NCBI GenBank assembly: GCA_016758965.1
Contig: JAEPRB010000039.1
Span: 124,001 to 188,000, forward strand
Direction of reading: 5' to 3'
Source of the DNA: Circinella minor
Taxonomy: Eukaryota; Mucoromycota; Mucoromycetes; Mucorales; Lichtheimiaceae
DNA: 64,000 nt
Below the pieces are notes generated by a model. The model saw nothing but the letters and a program-made list of their open reading frames with translations, had not been told where the DNA came from and ran no database searches. Positions 38,651 to 50,706 of this stretch are shown here, piece by piece; position 1 is the first letter of the stretch, and the number at the start of each line of letters is the position of its first letter. The position numbers were made by a program, and so were the translations under genes.

Positions 38651-38670
38651 TCCCCCCTCCCCACCCCCCG
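38651..38670. repeat. C-tract cluster with G-quadruplex potential on the minus strand
   Basis: Runs of 6, 4 and 6 cytosines separated by one base; the minus strand reads G6-T-G4-A-G6. Further C-runs lie at 38520-38528, 39079-39091 and 39220-39231, all upstream of the PPR gene. Confidence 0.6.
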
Positions 38671-39380
38671 AAAGTAAAATTCGGAAAGTTTGCCAGCTAG
38701 TCTTTATCAGATTCGGGTATCTCTCCAGCCTTTTTTTTTTTTACCACGCAATCCTATTTTTTTAACCCCAAGTTGCGTAACCCTTTAAAAAAATAATCTT
38801 TTTTCTTTTGGTAAAACACTTTAAAAATTACTAGTTATCTATCATCAGATGATACCAAATTATATTTGACTTTTTTTTTTTTTTACTTTTTATCTGATTT
38901 CCTTCAAAAAAACAATTTCATTATATCAACAATTTTATAAAAGAATAACTTAGAAACAAAATAAAATAAGATTAAAAAGTTCTATGCAATAATACTTTTT
39001 GTTGTTTCTATAAACCAAACATCTGATAATAAATATTGGTTGTTGTTTAATGTTCTTTGTTTGCTATCCAAACCATCTCCCCCCCCCACCCCCGCACACA
39101 TCATAATAACAAACATGATTACGTGCATCAATATTATTTAACACAAACTTGATTTTTTTTCTCTAGTAACCTCTTTCTTTTCTCCTCCCCTTCCGCCAAA
39201 TGATTACTTCTTTTCAACCTCCCCCCCCCCCACTTTTTCCTTTTCTGTCTATAACCGATAGTTCCGGTTATAAACTAAAAGGTCTGTTCGCTAAAAATGC
39301 TAGCGTAGGATCTCCTCCGCCAAAGTTGGATTTATTGTTAATCATGCGATAATGATAGATAATATAATACCATATTTTAT

Positions 39381-39417
39381 CGATCGTGAAATATCACGAT
39401 CGGTTTTTTTTTTTTTT
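39381..39417 (+). terminator. Perfect 9-bp hairpin followed by 14 T
   Basis: CGATCGTGA, a 4-base loop AATA, then TCACGATCG and a G, followed by a T14 run. On the plus strand this has the form of a stem-loop with a T-tract, the latter a signal that stops RNA polymerase III. No tRNA-like A/B box was recognised upstream, so the function is open. Confidence 0.35.
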
Positions 39418-41994
39418 GTATTCTCTTGTTTTATTTAAAATAAAATTTATATAATTGTGAACACGTGATTAAAAAAAAGAGATATATATTTCCTTTGAAA
39501 ACATATAATATGCTACAGTATTTATTTTTTTTACCTATACATATAATTTTATTGAAAAATACAAAAGAAAATTGCAATAATATTTAAAGTGGTACAAAAA
39601 AGTGATTACTGTGGATAACTTATTTACTATTAATATATTTTCTTATAAGAGATTGCGGATGGTAAAGTTAATGCAAACCATGTGCGTAAAAAAAAAAAAA
39701 TTTCGTGTTTTATCAGATTGCTCTGTCTGCCAATCCATAAAAAATTGTTTGACATAATGAACGTTACACCAATTCAAGATCTGATAAAAGCCTAGTAGAA
39801 AAATAAACTCGGTTAATATACACAATAATCATTTTTCCTTGAATTCTCGACCATGATGATTCAATCATTACTTATCAGACAATATAACACTTATTCAATA
39901 AGATAAAAAAAACACCTGATATGACTAATAATTAAATTATTAGTTTACTTTTTGTTATATCATTTCAAAGCGATAACTTATTCAGTTTTTTTTTTCATTA
40001 CGTAGTAACATGTAATTGATAAATATGTTACGTACACGATCGACAGCAATAATCCGCAAGTCCCCGGATTCTCATATATGTATATCTACTCATTGTTTTT
40101 TTTATCATTATAATACGTAAAATGACAATTGATATCAAATAGTGAACATATAATAAAAGAAGTAATTAAAATATATAAAGAAGAAGGTGGGGGAGAACAA
40201 GAAAATATATTATAACTGATAAAAACTACTGATTGTTAGCAAATTATCAGATCCACTTAGCATATAATACTTTCTCCCTCACATTCTCTACCTTAACCCC
40301 CACCCTTTGCAGTTATATAAATAACAGAGAGTGTGTGAAGATCTGATAAATTGATAGGTATTCACTGATCAAAGATCAGTGCAGTTATTATTATTATTTA
40401 GCACATCATTAAGCACGAGCTCCATATTCCCATGCTAAGAATTATTTAATATTCAGAACAAAAAAAAAATGGGACATTCTTTAAAATTGGGGAAAAAAAG
40501 AGGAAATACAAAGATATAGAATAATAGATCTGATCGATCAACCATTTACGTACCCATAAATTATTTCAAATTCAAACGAGTGGTGCTATCCGATATATCT
40601 ACTAAATAAATAGACGCTTAGACCATTATTTTTTGTTTATTTTTAATTTATTTTGCATGATTTGTCAAAGATCTTACCGTTTTTAACAAAATAATCTTGA
40701 TTAACGAAAAAAAAAAAAAAAAAAAAGATAAAACTTCAAGTATTTTGTTATTCTATGATACATCAATCTTCTATATAATATTTTTTAAAAGTGCTTATAA
40801 TTCCTTCTATACTATTGCGCGTGTCGTATGTATTTTTATTAAAATTATGGCAGCATTTTTTTTATATATGTATTTGTTTCCTTTTTCTTTTCTGGTTAAC
40901 CTAACTATATAGTAATCATATTCTTTAATTCACTTATGTGACACAATAACTTTCGCGCACATACACAAATTTACTCTTCCCGTGATAAATTTTGACATTA
41001 ACAAATCAATAAGGAAATGCTTCAAATCATCTTTTATTTATATACGTACAAAATAAGATTATTATTTTTTGCTGACACACACACATATATATATATATAT
41101 ACATAGTGACTATGAATGCTATTATATACCATGTTTTATAAAACTAAAAACAAAACGAAAAAGCGATAAATGGTATCACATATGTAGATACAAAGGGAAT
41201 ATATTATAAAAATGAATGATGCGTTTTACAAACATTTGAAAGATAAGAATTTATTTGATACTATGTTCTATTGGATGAAACAATCCACATTACCACTATT
41301 ATCACCGATCCACTGATAAGAATGAATAGCACCATAATCTGATTAGATTTACTACTTCTCTTATCATATTACCTAAAATCGATACATCGGATCCACTTAT
41401 ATGTTTTTCACTTGAAATTAAAGTCCATGCTACTAGGTAGTTAAATAAACAATATGTAAAATTTATTTACTTTGTTATAGGTAATTACGAAAATAAGTAC
41501 TAAATGTTATTTACGTACATATATTTATATCTACGTACATATAGTAGTATCGAGTGTAATGCTAATTATCAAAAAATAAACTTTTTTTATATGTTATTTT
41601 ACGTATGATTCATTCTTCATGCAAAAGTAGTAATAATAATATTAACAGTAGGATAAAGTAGATTATTCATTTTTATTTCATAATAGAGTCTTTTTTTTCC
41701 GTTACCTTAGTGACAAAAAACATATAACACTTAAAGTCGCATAGCAACCAACCTTTTGATTTTTATTTTTTTATGTATAATTAATCAGTAAATTATATAA
41801 GTGAATTAAAAAAACTTCAATCAGCAATTATCACTATATAGCTCTAAAAAAAATGTGGTCAGTATAATTTGAGCGAGACCAAAAAAGTACCCAAAATTTT
41901 TTCTATTTGGATCTCCACAATTTTTTTTTTTCAAACAAAAAAAAAAAAAAGGTTGCTTGTCAATTTAAAAGGTTGTTTCTCCCTTTAACGGCAT

Positions 41995-41998
<4 letters not shown>

Positions 41999-42036
<38 letters not shown>
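41999..42036 (+). repeat. (CA)19 microsatellite in the TRM8 leader
   Basis: Nineteen uninterrupted CA units end two bases before the TRM8 ATG, so the repeat must be in the 5' UTR or the core promoter. Confidence 0.95.
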
Positions 42037-43301
<1,265 letters not shown>

Positions 43302-43431
43302 TAAAAAGTGTACATAATCAATATATTTTATTGTTTTTTTTGGGGGGGAGGGATAAGCAAGGGAACAAGAATTCATTTATGAGGTATTGTAAAGGAAAAT
43401 CATGAAAGTCTCGAGGGGGAGGGGGGACTAT

Positions 43432-44670
43432 TCAGTTAGATTTTGATAATGCCATAGCACTGAAATCATAGGATTTTGAATCTCGTTCAATGTATTCAAG
43501 TAATACTTTAAATGTAGCCTATTTTATAAATAATATAGATACACAAATATGAGTTAATTTCTTTTTTTTTTACTTTGAATAAAAGGTAGTGTATTATATA
43601 GTATTGTTATTATTATTACCTGGACAAAATCTTCACATGGTCCATGATAAATAGGAAAAGCTTTTGATCCATCCAATTCATAAAGTTGACCATCTATTTT
43701 TGTGAAACATACATAGTAATGTCGATCCGAATTATCTGTACGTGGCTTATAAAGGTTATATATCATATAATGAGATTATCAAATACTGTACATAATTATA
43801 TATATATATACATGTATTCTTAATAATACCTTGGTTTGTCCACTTAAAGCTGCATTTTTATGTACAGTTGCTAATTCTTCATTTGTTTCCAATAATTCGG
43901 CACGGTCTTTAATTGACATTTTTTCAGCCTTTGTAACAATATCATGAAACAAACCAGGACCTATATGATAATAATAATAATAACAATAATGTGAGCTAAT
44001 TCGTAAACTACATATATATACCACTACATAACTAATGGCATAATATTGATAAAAGAATCATATATACCCAAGAGTTGTTTATTATTAGCAAGTGCATGAA
44101 TTAATGCCATCATACCACAAGCATTACCGATTGTTTGTTTAAAGTAAATAACATTATCACTCATATCTTGACCTTGACTAATTAATTTTTCTTTTTCTTC
44201 TTGTCTGAATTGTTTGGAAATATCATTGACAGGATATAAAAAGATTATAGCAACCGTAGATTCAGGAATCATAGAAGGTTCATCGAAACCTATTGTTTGC
44301 AAAAAAAAGGGTTATGTTTTATTATAATATTGATATTGTTGGGTAGTATAATTATTTTACCATAGATATCATGAAAATTCCATGCTTGATCAACACCATT
44401 TTCATGGATAATCTATTATAAATAAAGTATATTTAATATATTTTAATGACAGGAAAATTATTAATATTTGAGTAAGTAATAGACCTTATTCCACACCTAT
44501 TAAAAAAAAGGGGGGGAGGATTGGTTACTGCTTTTTGTCATTCAAATAAACTTTATAAAATACTAATTTTATTTTAAAAATGTAAATTTTACATCAGGAT
44601 TAGATTCAAGTCGAATCCACATTTGTTTTGGTCTTTGTTCCAAAGTTGAATCAGTTGTAGTTGGTTCCAT
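43432..44670 (-). CDS. Ubiquitin C-terminal hydrolase, UCH-L3/Yuh1 type, copy A
   Basis: Seven exons: 44670..44593, 44496..44485 (12 nt, VWNK), 44412..44361, 44289..44068, 43960..43830, 43745..43620, 43518..43432. They give 235 residues, the family size (UCH-L3 is 230). Peptidase C12 active site: Gln99 (oxyanion) and Cys105 in [17 protein letters not shown], His174 in DRHYYVCF, Asp190 in LYELDGSK. The crossover loop that limits substrate size is LFHDIVTKAEKMSIKDRAEL and beyond. Such enzymes remove small adducts from the C-terminus of ubiquitin or NEDD8/Rub1 and process precursors. This is the downstream-most of three tandem minus-strand copies; its stop lies only 131 bp from the TRM8 stop, the two genes being convergent. 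Confidence 0.9.
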
Positions 44671-45164
44671 TGTTAGTTATATGAAGACAAAGTTTGGTTA
44701 TTGAAAAAAAGTGGAAAAAGACTACGCATTGATTTCCCACGTCATGCATTTTTTTTTTTAGAAAAAAAGAAATAGGTTTCCTGAATAGGATTAGACTACG
44801 TTTGTTTCATATTTGTCAAAAAGTCAAGTTACTATACATATATAATCCATTAACTGGGTTTAAGTACACCATTTGTTTGACTACTATTTCAAAAGATCAT
44901 AAATCAATTATAATAGCTTGATAAGATAATAAAAATAGTAGGCTTATATCTATACTTACTATGATTAGTTGTGTTTTAAAATAGATACAACGTGTCAAAA
45001 TATAAATCGAACACAACATATTTACGTAAAAAGGTAGGATAAACATTTTTAAAAAAGTACGTAATTCCTTTCTTTCCTTCTTTTATTTCGTAATTCAATA
45101 CATACGTAACTTATATATAAGTTATATGTATGTTGTTTCTTTAATCATCATTAATTATTTTATC
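44671..45164. promoter_or_regulatory. Divergent promoter region of UCH copy A and the secreted-protein gene
   Basis: About 490 bp shared between a minus-strand start at 44670 and a plus-strand start at 45165. It contains an 18-bp palindromic TATA element at 45107-45124 (listed separately). Confidence 0.5.
45107..45124 (+). promoter_or_regulatory. Palindromic TATA element
   Basis: TAACTTATATATAAGTTA is a perfect 18-bp palindrome containing a TATA box 41 bp before the ATG at 45165. It supports that ATG over the in-frame ATG at 45126, which would fall at or before the expected transcription start. Confidence 0.5.
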
Positions 45165-45839
45165 ATGAAAATTAAATATATTATTATTATTCTCTTATTT
45201 TTACAACAATCATTTGTTACTTTATCAGTTCAAGAATTAACTTTTTCGACCATTAATAAGAATATAACTACTTATACTCTCACCAACAATACTCAAGAAA
45301 TAGAACGAGTACCATTAAAGTAACCACATAATATTATATATTTTTTTGTCTTTTATATAATCCATTTCCTACTCTACTCGTCAACTATAAAATAATTATT
45401 GTTAACCATAATTTATTTTATTTTTAGTGTAGTACATCAAATTTATGCTCAAGTTATTATTTCAGATCAATCAAGTGAACATCTTAATAATTTATTTCAG
45501 AGTTGGAAGACGATAAATGATCGTATAACAAGGAATAATGACAATCAATTTTTCCGAAATTTTGCTCAACTTTATTTTGAATATTTGGAATCTAGTTCAG
45601 TAACATCATGCAAAAACTTTGTAACAGCTGGTATTCTTAATGATTCTAGTTGTCTTAAACTTATCAAACTTTTGAAAGCCAATATAAAAAGCGTCAAAAG
45701 ATGTATTATTGACTATTCTGATTTTAAAAGTCTTAAAGAATGTGCTGATGAATTTCATCTTGTAGCTGCGAGGAATTTTGAATACGTTTTAAACACATAT
45801 AAACATCTCGATCAATACGTAATAAAAAAAAAAGGGTGA
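45165..45839 (+). CDS. Small secreted four-cysteine protein, unknown family
   Basis: Exons 45165..45319 and 45428..45839 (108-nt intron, GTAACC ... TTTTTAG) give 188 residues. The N-terminus MKIKYIIIILLFLQQSFVTL is a typical signal peptide with probable cleavage after residue 20-22. The mature part is helical and polar, has N-glycosylation sequons (NIT, NNT), and four cysteines at residues 113, 127, 144 and 157 that could form two disulphides. It ends VIKKKG; there is no membrane anchor or enzyme motif. I do not recognise the family. Size, signal and even cysteine count resemble small secreted effector or surface proteins (inference). It lies on the opposite strand between UCH copies A and B, as if inserted into or captured within the tandem array. 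Confidence 0.72.
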
Positions 45840-46064
45840 TTACCAATAAAAGTTACAATTATACAGTGTATTATTATTTTATCATGTTAGAGCTTTTGAT
45901 AGTTGCTACTGTGTTTGATAGACAAAAAAAAAACTACGTAAAATAATTATAGAATAATATAATAAAAGTATATGACAAATTCAAGTAAATAATTACTTTT
46001 TTTATTGTTTAGAAACTAGGTTGCTACGTATGTATGATATGATCGTCATCATCATAATAGTAAT

Positions 46065-47392
46065 TTATATCTGTTTGGATAATGCCATTGCACTATAATT
46101 ATTTTTTTCTGGTTCTCTTTTCATTGTCTCACGCATAATTTTAGCAGCACACTAAAACGTTAAAATTATTTTTGTTGTTAAGCATTTTTATCAATTTTAT
46201 ACATGGACACAAAAAAAAAACAAAATAAAAATCTTTTTTTTTATCATTATTATTAATATTATACAACAAAATACCTCAACAAGATCTTCACAAGGACCAT
46301 GATTGATAGGAAATGATTTATCGCCATCCAGTTCATATAAATCACCATCTATCTTTGTAAAACATGTATAATGGTCTTCTACAAGGGATTCTGGTTCTGG
46401 TGCCTAAAATTCATTAAATTATATCAATGAATAACTCTTTCCCTTTTTTTTTTTTTTTTTTTTTTTTTTGGTTAGGTACAAATCAACCCACTTTTCAGAG
46501 TAGATAGAAATAACAAAACAATTCTTATTATTATATATAAGTAATTTAACAAACAAAAAATAGAAAAACATACTTTAGTTTGACCTTCTTTTCCAGCCTT
46601 TTCATGAATAAATGCTAATCTTTCATTCTTTTCCAATAAATCAATACGTTCATTTACTGTTGAATGTTCTGCCTTATCAATAATTTCACGAAACACACCG
46701 GTATCTATGTATATATGAGACTCGTCAAGTAAAACATTTTTATATTTTTTATTTTTAAAAAAGACAATAGCAATAGGGAAAGTAATATAACTTACCATGC
46801 GTCAGAAGGTGCTTATTATTTGCCAATGCATGGATAAGTGCCATCATACCACATGCATTATATATTGTTTGCTTAAAATAGATAACATTGTGGCTCACTA
46901 TTTGACCTTGTTCCAAAATTCTTTTTTCTTGTTCCTTTCTAAATTTTGTATCATTTTCTGTCATGGTAGGAAATTCAAATATAATAGCAGTAACAGGTCT
47001 TGGTATTAAATCAAGTAATTCTGGATCAAATCCATAGATATCATGAAATGACCATGTTGGGTCAACACCGTTATCATGAATAAGCTGTACAAGATAATAA
47101 GAAGGTAGCTAGTATGATTAATCTTGGATTTACTTACTCCCACTCCAATATATATTATGTAGAAATTACGTATTTTCTAACCTTATTCCACACCTAATAG
47201 TATATACATATATTTGTATGATTAATATAAGAGTGGAAATCGTAATACCAATTTTTTTTTCGTTTGTCTGTTATTTCATAATGTTTAGAGCTTGAATATA
47301 ATCAATAATAATAAACTTACATCTGGATTCCCTTCAAGAGGTATCCAACTTATTCTTGATTTTTTATTCGTTGTTTCTGGCTGATTTTGCAT
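46065..47392 (-). CDS. Ubiquitin C-terminal hydrolase, UCH-L3/Yuh1 type, copy B
   Basis: Six exons: 47392..47321, 47193..47182 (12 nt, VWNK), 47084..46796, 46704..46574, 46403..46275, 46151..46065. They give 239 residues. Active site residues are present: Gln100 and Cys106 in [17 protein letters not shown], His179 in EDHYTCF, Asp194 in LYELDGDK. A Tyr stands at position 103 where A has Gly and C has Ser, just beside the oxyanion hole. Another difference is TAIIFEFPTMT where the others have FLYP. The intron that separates HDIY from GFD in copies A and C is missing here, so two exons are fused. Copy B is the middle copy and probably the most diverged in function. The splice pattern otherwise equals that of A, so duplication came after most introns were in place. 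Confidence 0.88.
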
Positions 47393-48373
47393 AATTTATA
47401 TATTTTGCAGGACTGAAAAAAAAAAGAAGTATGGAAGAAAAAGAAGAAACTCTGGTTCCTCAATAAATTACGTCTCCTTTTTTTTTATATTACGTCGGCA
47501 TGAAGGGATCCGATTGTAAGAGTTAGAAGTAGTCACATGTCCCACCTTAATATAAATACTATAATTATATGAATATGAATAAAGGACAGTTGTTTATCTC
47601 TTAACTATTACACCGATGTAGTACAAAGGTTTGGATTATTTCATCATATTGAATCTATTGTACAATGTAGCCACTCGAAAATCCTTTTTACCACTTTAAC
47701 CAAATCGTTTGATAAATCATAATTTATTGAATATCTTTTTAATTCATCCAATTTATAATTATGGACATTAATAGTTTTTTAATAATATGTAGAATCAACA
47801 TGATTATTTGAATTATTTTTTCATTATCTATTTAGTACGTTAAATATTTATAAACAGTTGTTGTTGACACTAAACTGTGGATAATAATATTTATGATTGC
47901 TTTTTTTTTTGTTTATTATTTGTTACGTATTGTTAATAATATATATTTTTATTTTTATTTTTCTTAATGTCTGGATTCATCCCAAGCATGATTCATTATT
48001 TCAGTTTAGATTTTTGTTGAATCCGTTGTCATTTTGGTAAGTTATGAAGTTTAGGTGCTTGTTTTTTATCCAAAAAATAAAATAAAATGTCTTTGTGAAT
48101 CTGCATTTAAAGTTTCTTTTACTGATTTAGATTGTTTGTTACACTTGAGCCTTCAAGCAAAAATAAAAAACAATATGTAACTTTCTATTTTATTTATGAA
48201 CAATATATATATATATATATTAGATAATAGAAATAAAGAATTGAAAAAGAAAGAAAAGGGAAATAAAGAAAAAAAAACAATTAATATACTATAAACAAAT
48301 TATATACAGAAATGACAGAAACAGGGATTGTGTGTGTGTGTGTGAAAAAGGAAGAATAATATTGTTATTATTA
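47393..48373. other. Intergenic between UCH copy B and the SANT-like gene
   Basis: AT-rich; upstream region of copy B and 3' flank of the SANT-like gene. A TA run lies near 48205-48220 and a TG run near 48331-48344. No gene supported. Confidence 0.55.
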
Positions 48374-48715
48374 TCAATTACGTTTGTATTTTTTTTTGTG
48401 ATATCTCTTGCTGGTAAAAATGTAATGATGTTTTGTACGATAATATTTATCTTCACATGCTTTTGCAGTACGTTCTAAACGCTTGGCAATGACACCCCAA
48501 TTATTATATCGTATACAACCTACTCTCATAGCAACTAAAATTCGGTTATGTGTTTTATCCCATGGTTTCTTATGTTGTTTTGGAAAATTTTCAATATTAA
48601 TTCCATGATTTTCTCGAAGTTTTTGTGCTATTCTTTTTTGTGAAGTCATTTTGTTGGTTGTTGAGAGGGATTTCTTGTAAGCTTTTAACATTTGTCCCGG
48701 TGATTGACTCTTCAT
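48374..48715 (-). CDS. Small basic SANT/Myb-like protein
   Basis: A single exon of 113 residues, strongly basic. Residues about 65-95 (WDKTHNRILVAMRVG ... YNNWGVIAKRLERTAKACEDKYYR) follow the SANT/Myb pattern: two helices with spaced tryptophans, then a third helix with the R-T-x-x-A-C-x-x-K-Y form. The flanks are Lys/Arg-rich (MTSQKRIAQKLRENHG; YHKKKYKRN at the end). It may bind DNA or histone tails, but a single short domain makes function uncertain. A TATA-like sequence (TTTATATATAC, minus strand, near 48749-48759) lies about 40 bp before the ATG. It sits between UCH copies B and C on the same strand and is not related to them. Confidence 0.62.
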   Translation of the reverse strand: MKSQSPGQMLKAYKKSLSTTNKMTSQKRIAQKLRENHGINIENFPKQHKKPWDKTHNRILVAMRVGCIRYNNWGVIAKRLERTAKACEDKYYRTKHHYIFTSKRYHKKKYKRN

Positions 48716-49319
48716 TTTTTTTTAATGTTTTGATAAAAGTAGTATGTATATATAAAAGGAAAAAAATGTAAATGTATAATGTAGAGAGTGAGAATAAAAT
48801 ATATTTGTACTGTATATGATTATTATATATTCTTCTATATTAACATGAATATATAGTATATCTTTTTGAACTATGAAAAAGAAACAGGACCTTTTATATG
48901 TTTTTTTTTCTGTTTCTATGTCAACAACAAAGAATATAATATGTTAAAGTAGTAAATAAAAGATGATAACGATGACAACATATTGTTATACATAACAAAG
49001 AAAAGATATTTATACGTATCACTTGTCAAAATAAAATAAAATAAAATCTAGACCCTATAAAAAAAAGTTTTGTCATTGTTATCTTCTATTTCTTTATTTC
49101 AAACTTTATAATACCCATATCATATCATATATAAATACCTATATATATATATATATATATTATACAATAACAATAATATAACAAGTTATATTAATATTGT
49201 TTGTTTGTTTTTATTATAGAAATCAATTTTGGAATACAAAGAGGAATATATCATCTATCCATTTATCACTGAATAGGAAATGAACAAAGTTAAATGTATA
49301 TATACATTATTTATTTATT
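48716..49319. other. Intergenic between SANT-like gene and UCH copy C
   Basis: AT-rich promoter of the SANT-like gene and 3' flank of UCH copy C; a TA microsatellite at about 49141-49161. No gene supported. Confidence 0.55.
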
Positions 49320-50706
49320 TTAACCTAATTTTGATAATGCAATAGCACTATAATTTTCGTGACCTGGGTCTCGCTCAATAAACTTACGCATCACCTTGGC
49401 AGAACACTAATAATAATATTATTAAAGAACAAAGAAAAATGAATAATGAATAATCTTTAGTTTTTGATAAACCCTCGGATGATCTATAAATATTTTTTTC
49501 TAGTATATTCCATAACTAAAATAGAACTTTTTTTTTTACCTCAACAAGGTCAGTACAACGACCGTGATTAATAGGAAAAGATTTTCTTCCATCCAATTCA
49601 TATAAATGTCCATCTACTTCAACAAAACAAATAAAATGTAAATCGATTCTTTCTTCCAAAGGTGGTGGCTAATTATTGATATGTATAAATATGAGTACAA
49701 TCATATGCTTGTATATATATATATATATATATATAAGATAAAGAAAATGATACATTACTCTTGTTTGTCCTTCATCACCCGCATCTTTATGAACAGAAGC
49801 AAGTTTTTCATTACTTTCCAATAATTCTGCACGTTCATCTGGTGTCATATTTTTAGCTTTTTCAATGATATCATGAAATAATCCAGAACCTAAAAAAAAA
49901 GATTGAATATTTTTATTACTTATATTCAATTCCATCTTCCTTCATAAGTGATTATTAAAAAGAAGTTACATTTACCAACAAGTTCTTTATTATTAGCTAA
50001 AGCATGAATAAGTGCCATCATACCACATGCATTAGAAATAGTTTGTTTAAAAAACATAACATCAGGACTAATATCTTGTTCTTTTTTAACTAAGGCTGCT
50101 TCTTCTTCATGTCGAAATTGTTCTGCTGCTTCAGTAATTGGATATAAAAAGATCATTGCTGCAACAGGTCGAGGAACAAATCCAAGTAATTCTGGGTCAA
50201 ATCCTATAATATTATTATCATTACAAAAGTTGTTGTTTAGTTGAATTGAATAATAAAATAGGTATTAATTAATTATCATAATAATTTTTTGTTACCATAA
50301 ACATCGTTAAAAGCCCATTCATTGCTAATACCATTTTCATGGAAAACCTATGAGTTGTCAAGAAAAAAGAAAAAACTATCCATTTATATATATTCATAAC
50401 AACAAAAATATGATTATGACAGTGAAAAGAAAAACAAACCTTATTCCAAACCTATGTATAACATAACCAAGAAAGAATAAAGATTTATTAGTATCAGTAA
50501 CAATATCCAAGTTTGTTTGAAAAAAAAAAGGTACACTACTTACTTCTGGATTTGCCTAATAGTACATACGTCATATAAAGTATTAGTAATATATTTTTTT
50601 TCATAAAAAAAAGTAAATCTTTTTAAAAACCTACTTCTAATGGCAACCACTTTAACTTGGGTCTTTGAACAGTTTGTTCAGATTGTTGATTTTGTTCTGT
50701 TGACAT
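49320..50706 (-). CDS. Ubiquitin C-terminal hydrolase, UCH-L3/Yuh1 type, copy C (most canonical)
   Basis: Eight exons: 50706..50635, 50555..50544 (12 nt, ANPE), 50451..50440 (12 nt, VWNK), 50347..50296, 50203..49976, 49889..49759, 49668..49540, 49406..49320. They give 240 residues. Active site: Gln103 and Cys109 in [17 protein letters not shown], His180 in IDLHFICF, Asp195 in LYELDGRK. The motifs [13 protein letters not shown] and [14 protein letters not shown] are the closest of the three to animal UCH-L3 and yeast Yuh1, so C may be the parental gene (inference). It has one intron more than A, splitting the LE-NPE region and producing two successive 12-nt exons. All splice sites are GT-AG; the micro-exon ANPE is followed by an ideal GTAAGT. 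It is divergent from the R3H gene. Confidence 0.92.

Larger units (their letters stand above)
38324..42038. promoter_or_regulatory. 3.7-kb intergenic region dense in GATA-like motifs, hairpins and C-tracts
   Basis: Separates the divergent PPR and TRM8 genes and holds no supported coding frame. The hexamer TCTGAT or its complement occurs 14 times between 38467 and 41344, often inside TCTGATAA. Two perfect inverted repeats (39381-39402 and 40363-40381) and four long C-runs (38520-39230) lie in the same region. This density suggests a regulatory region for a GATA-type zinc-finger factor or a long untranslated or non-coding transcript; both are inference. Confidence 0.45.
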
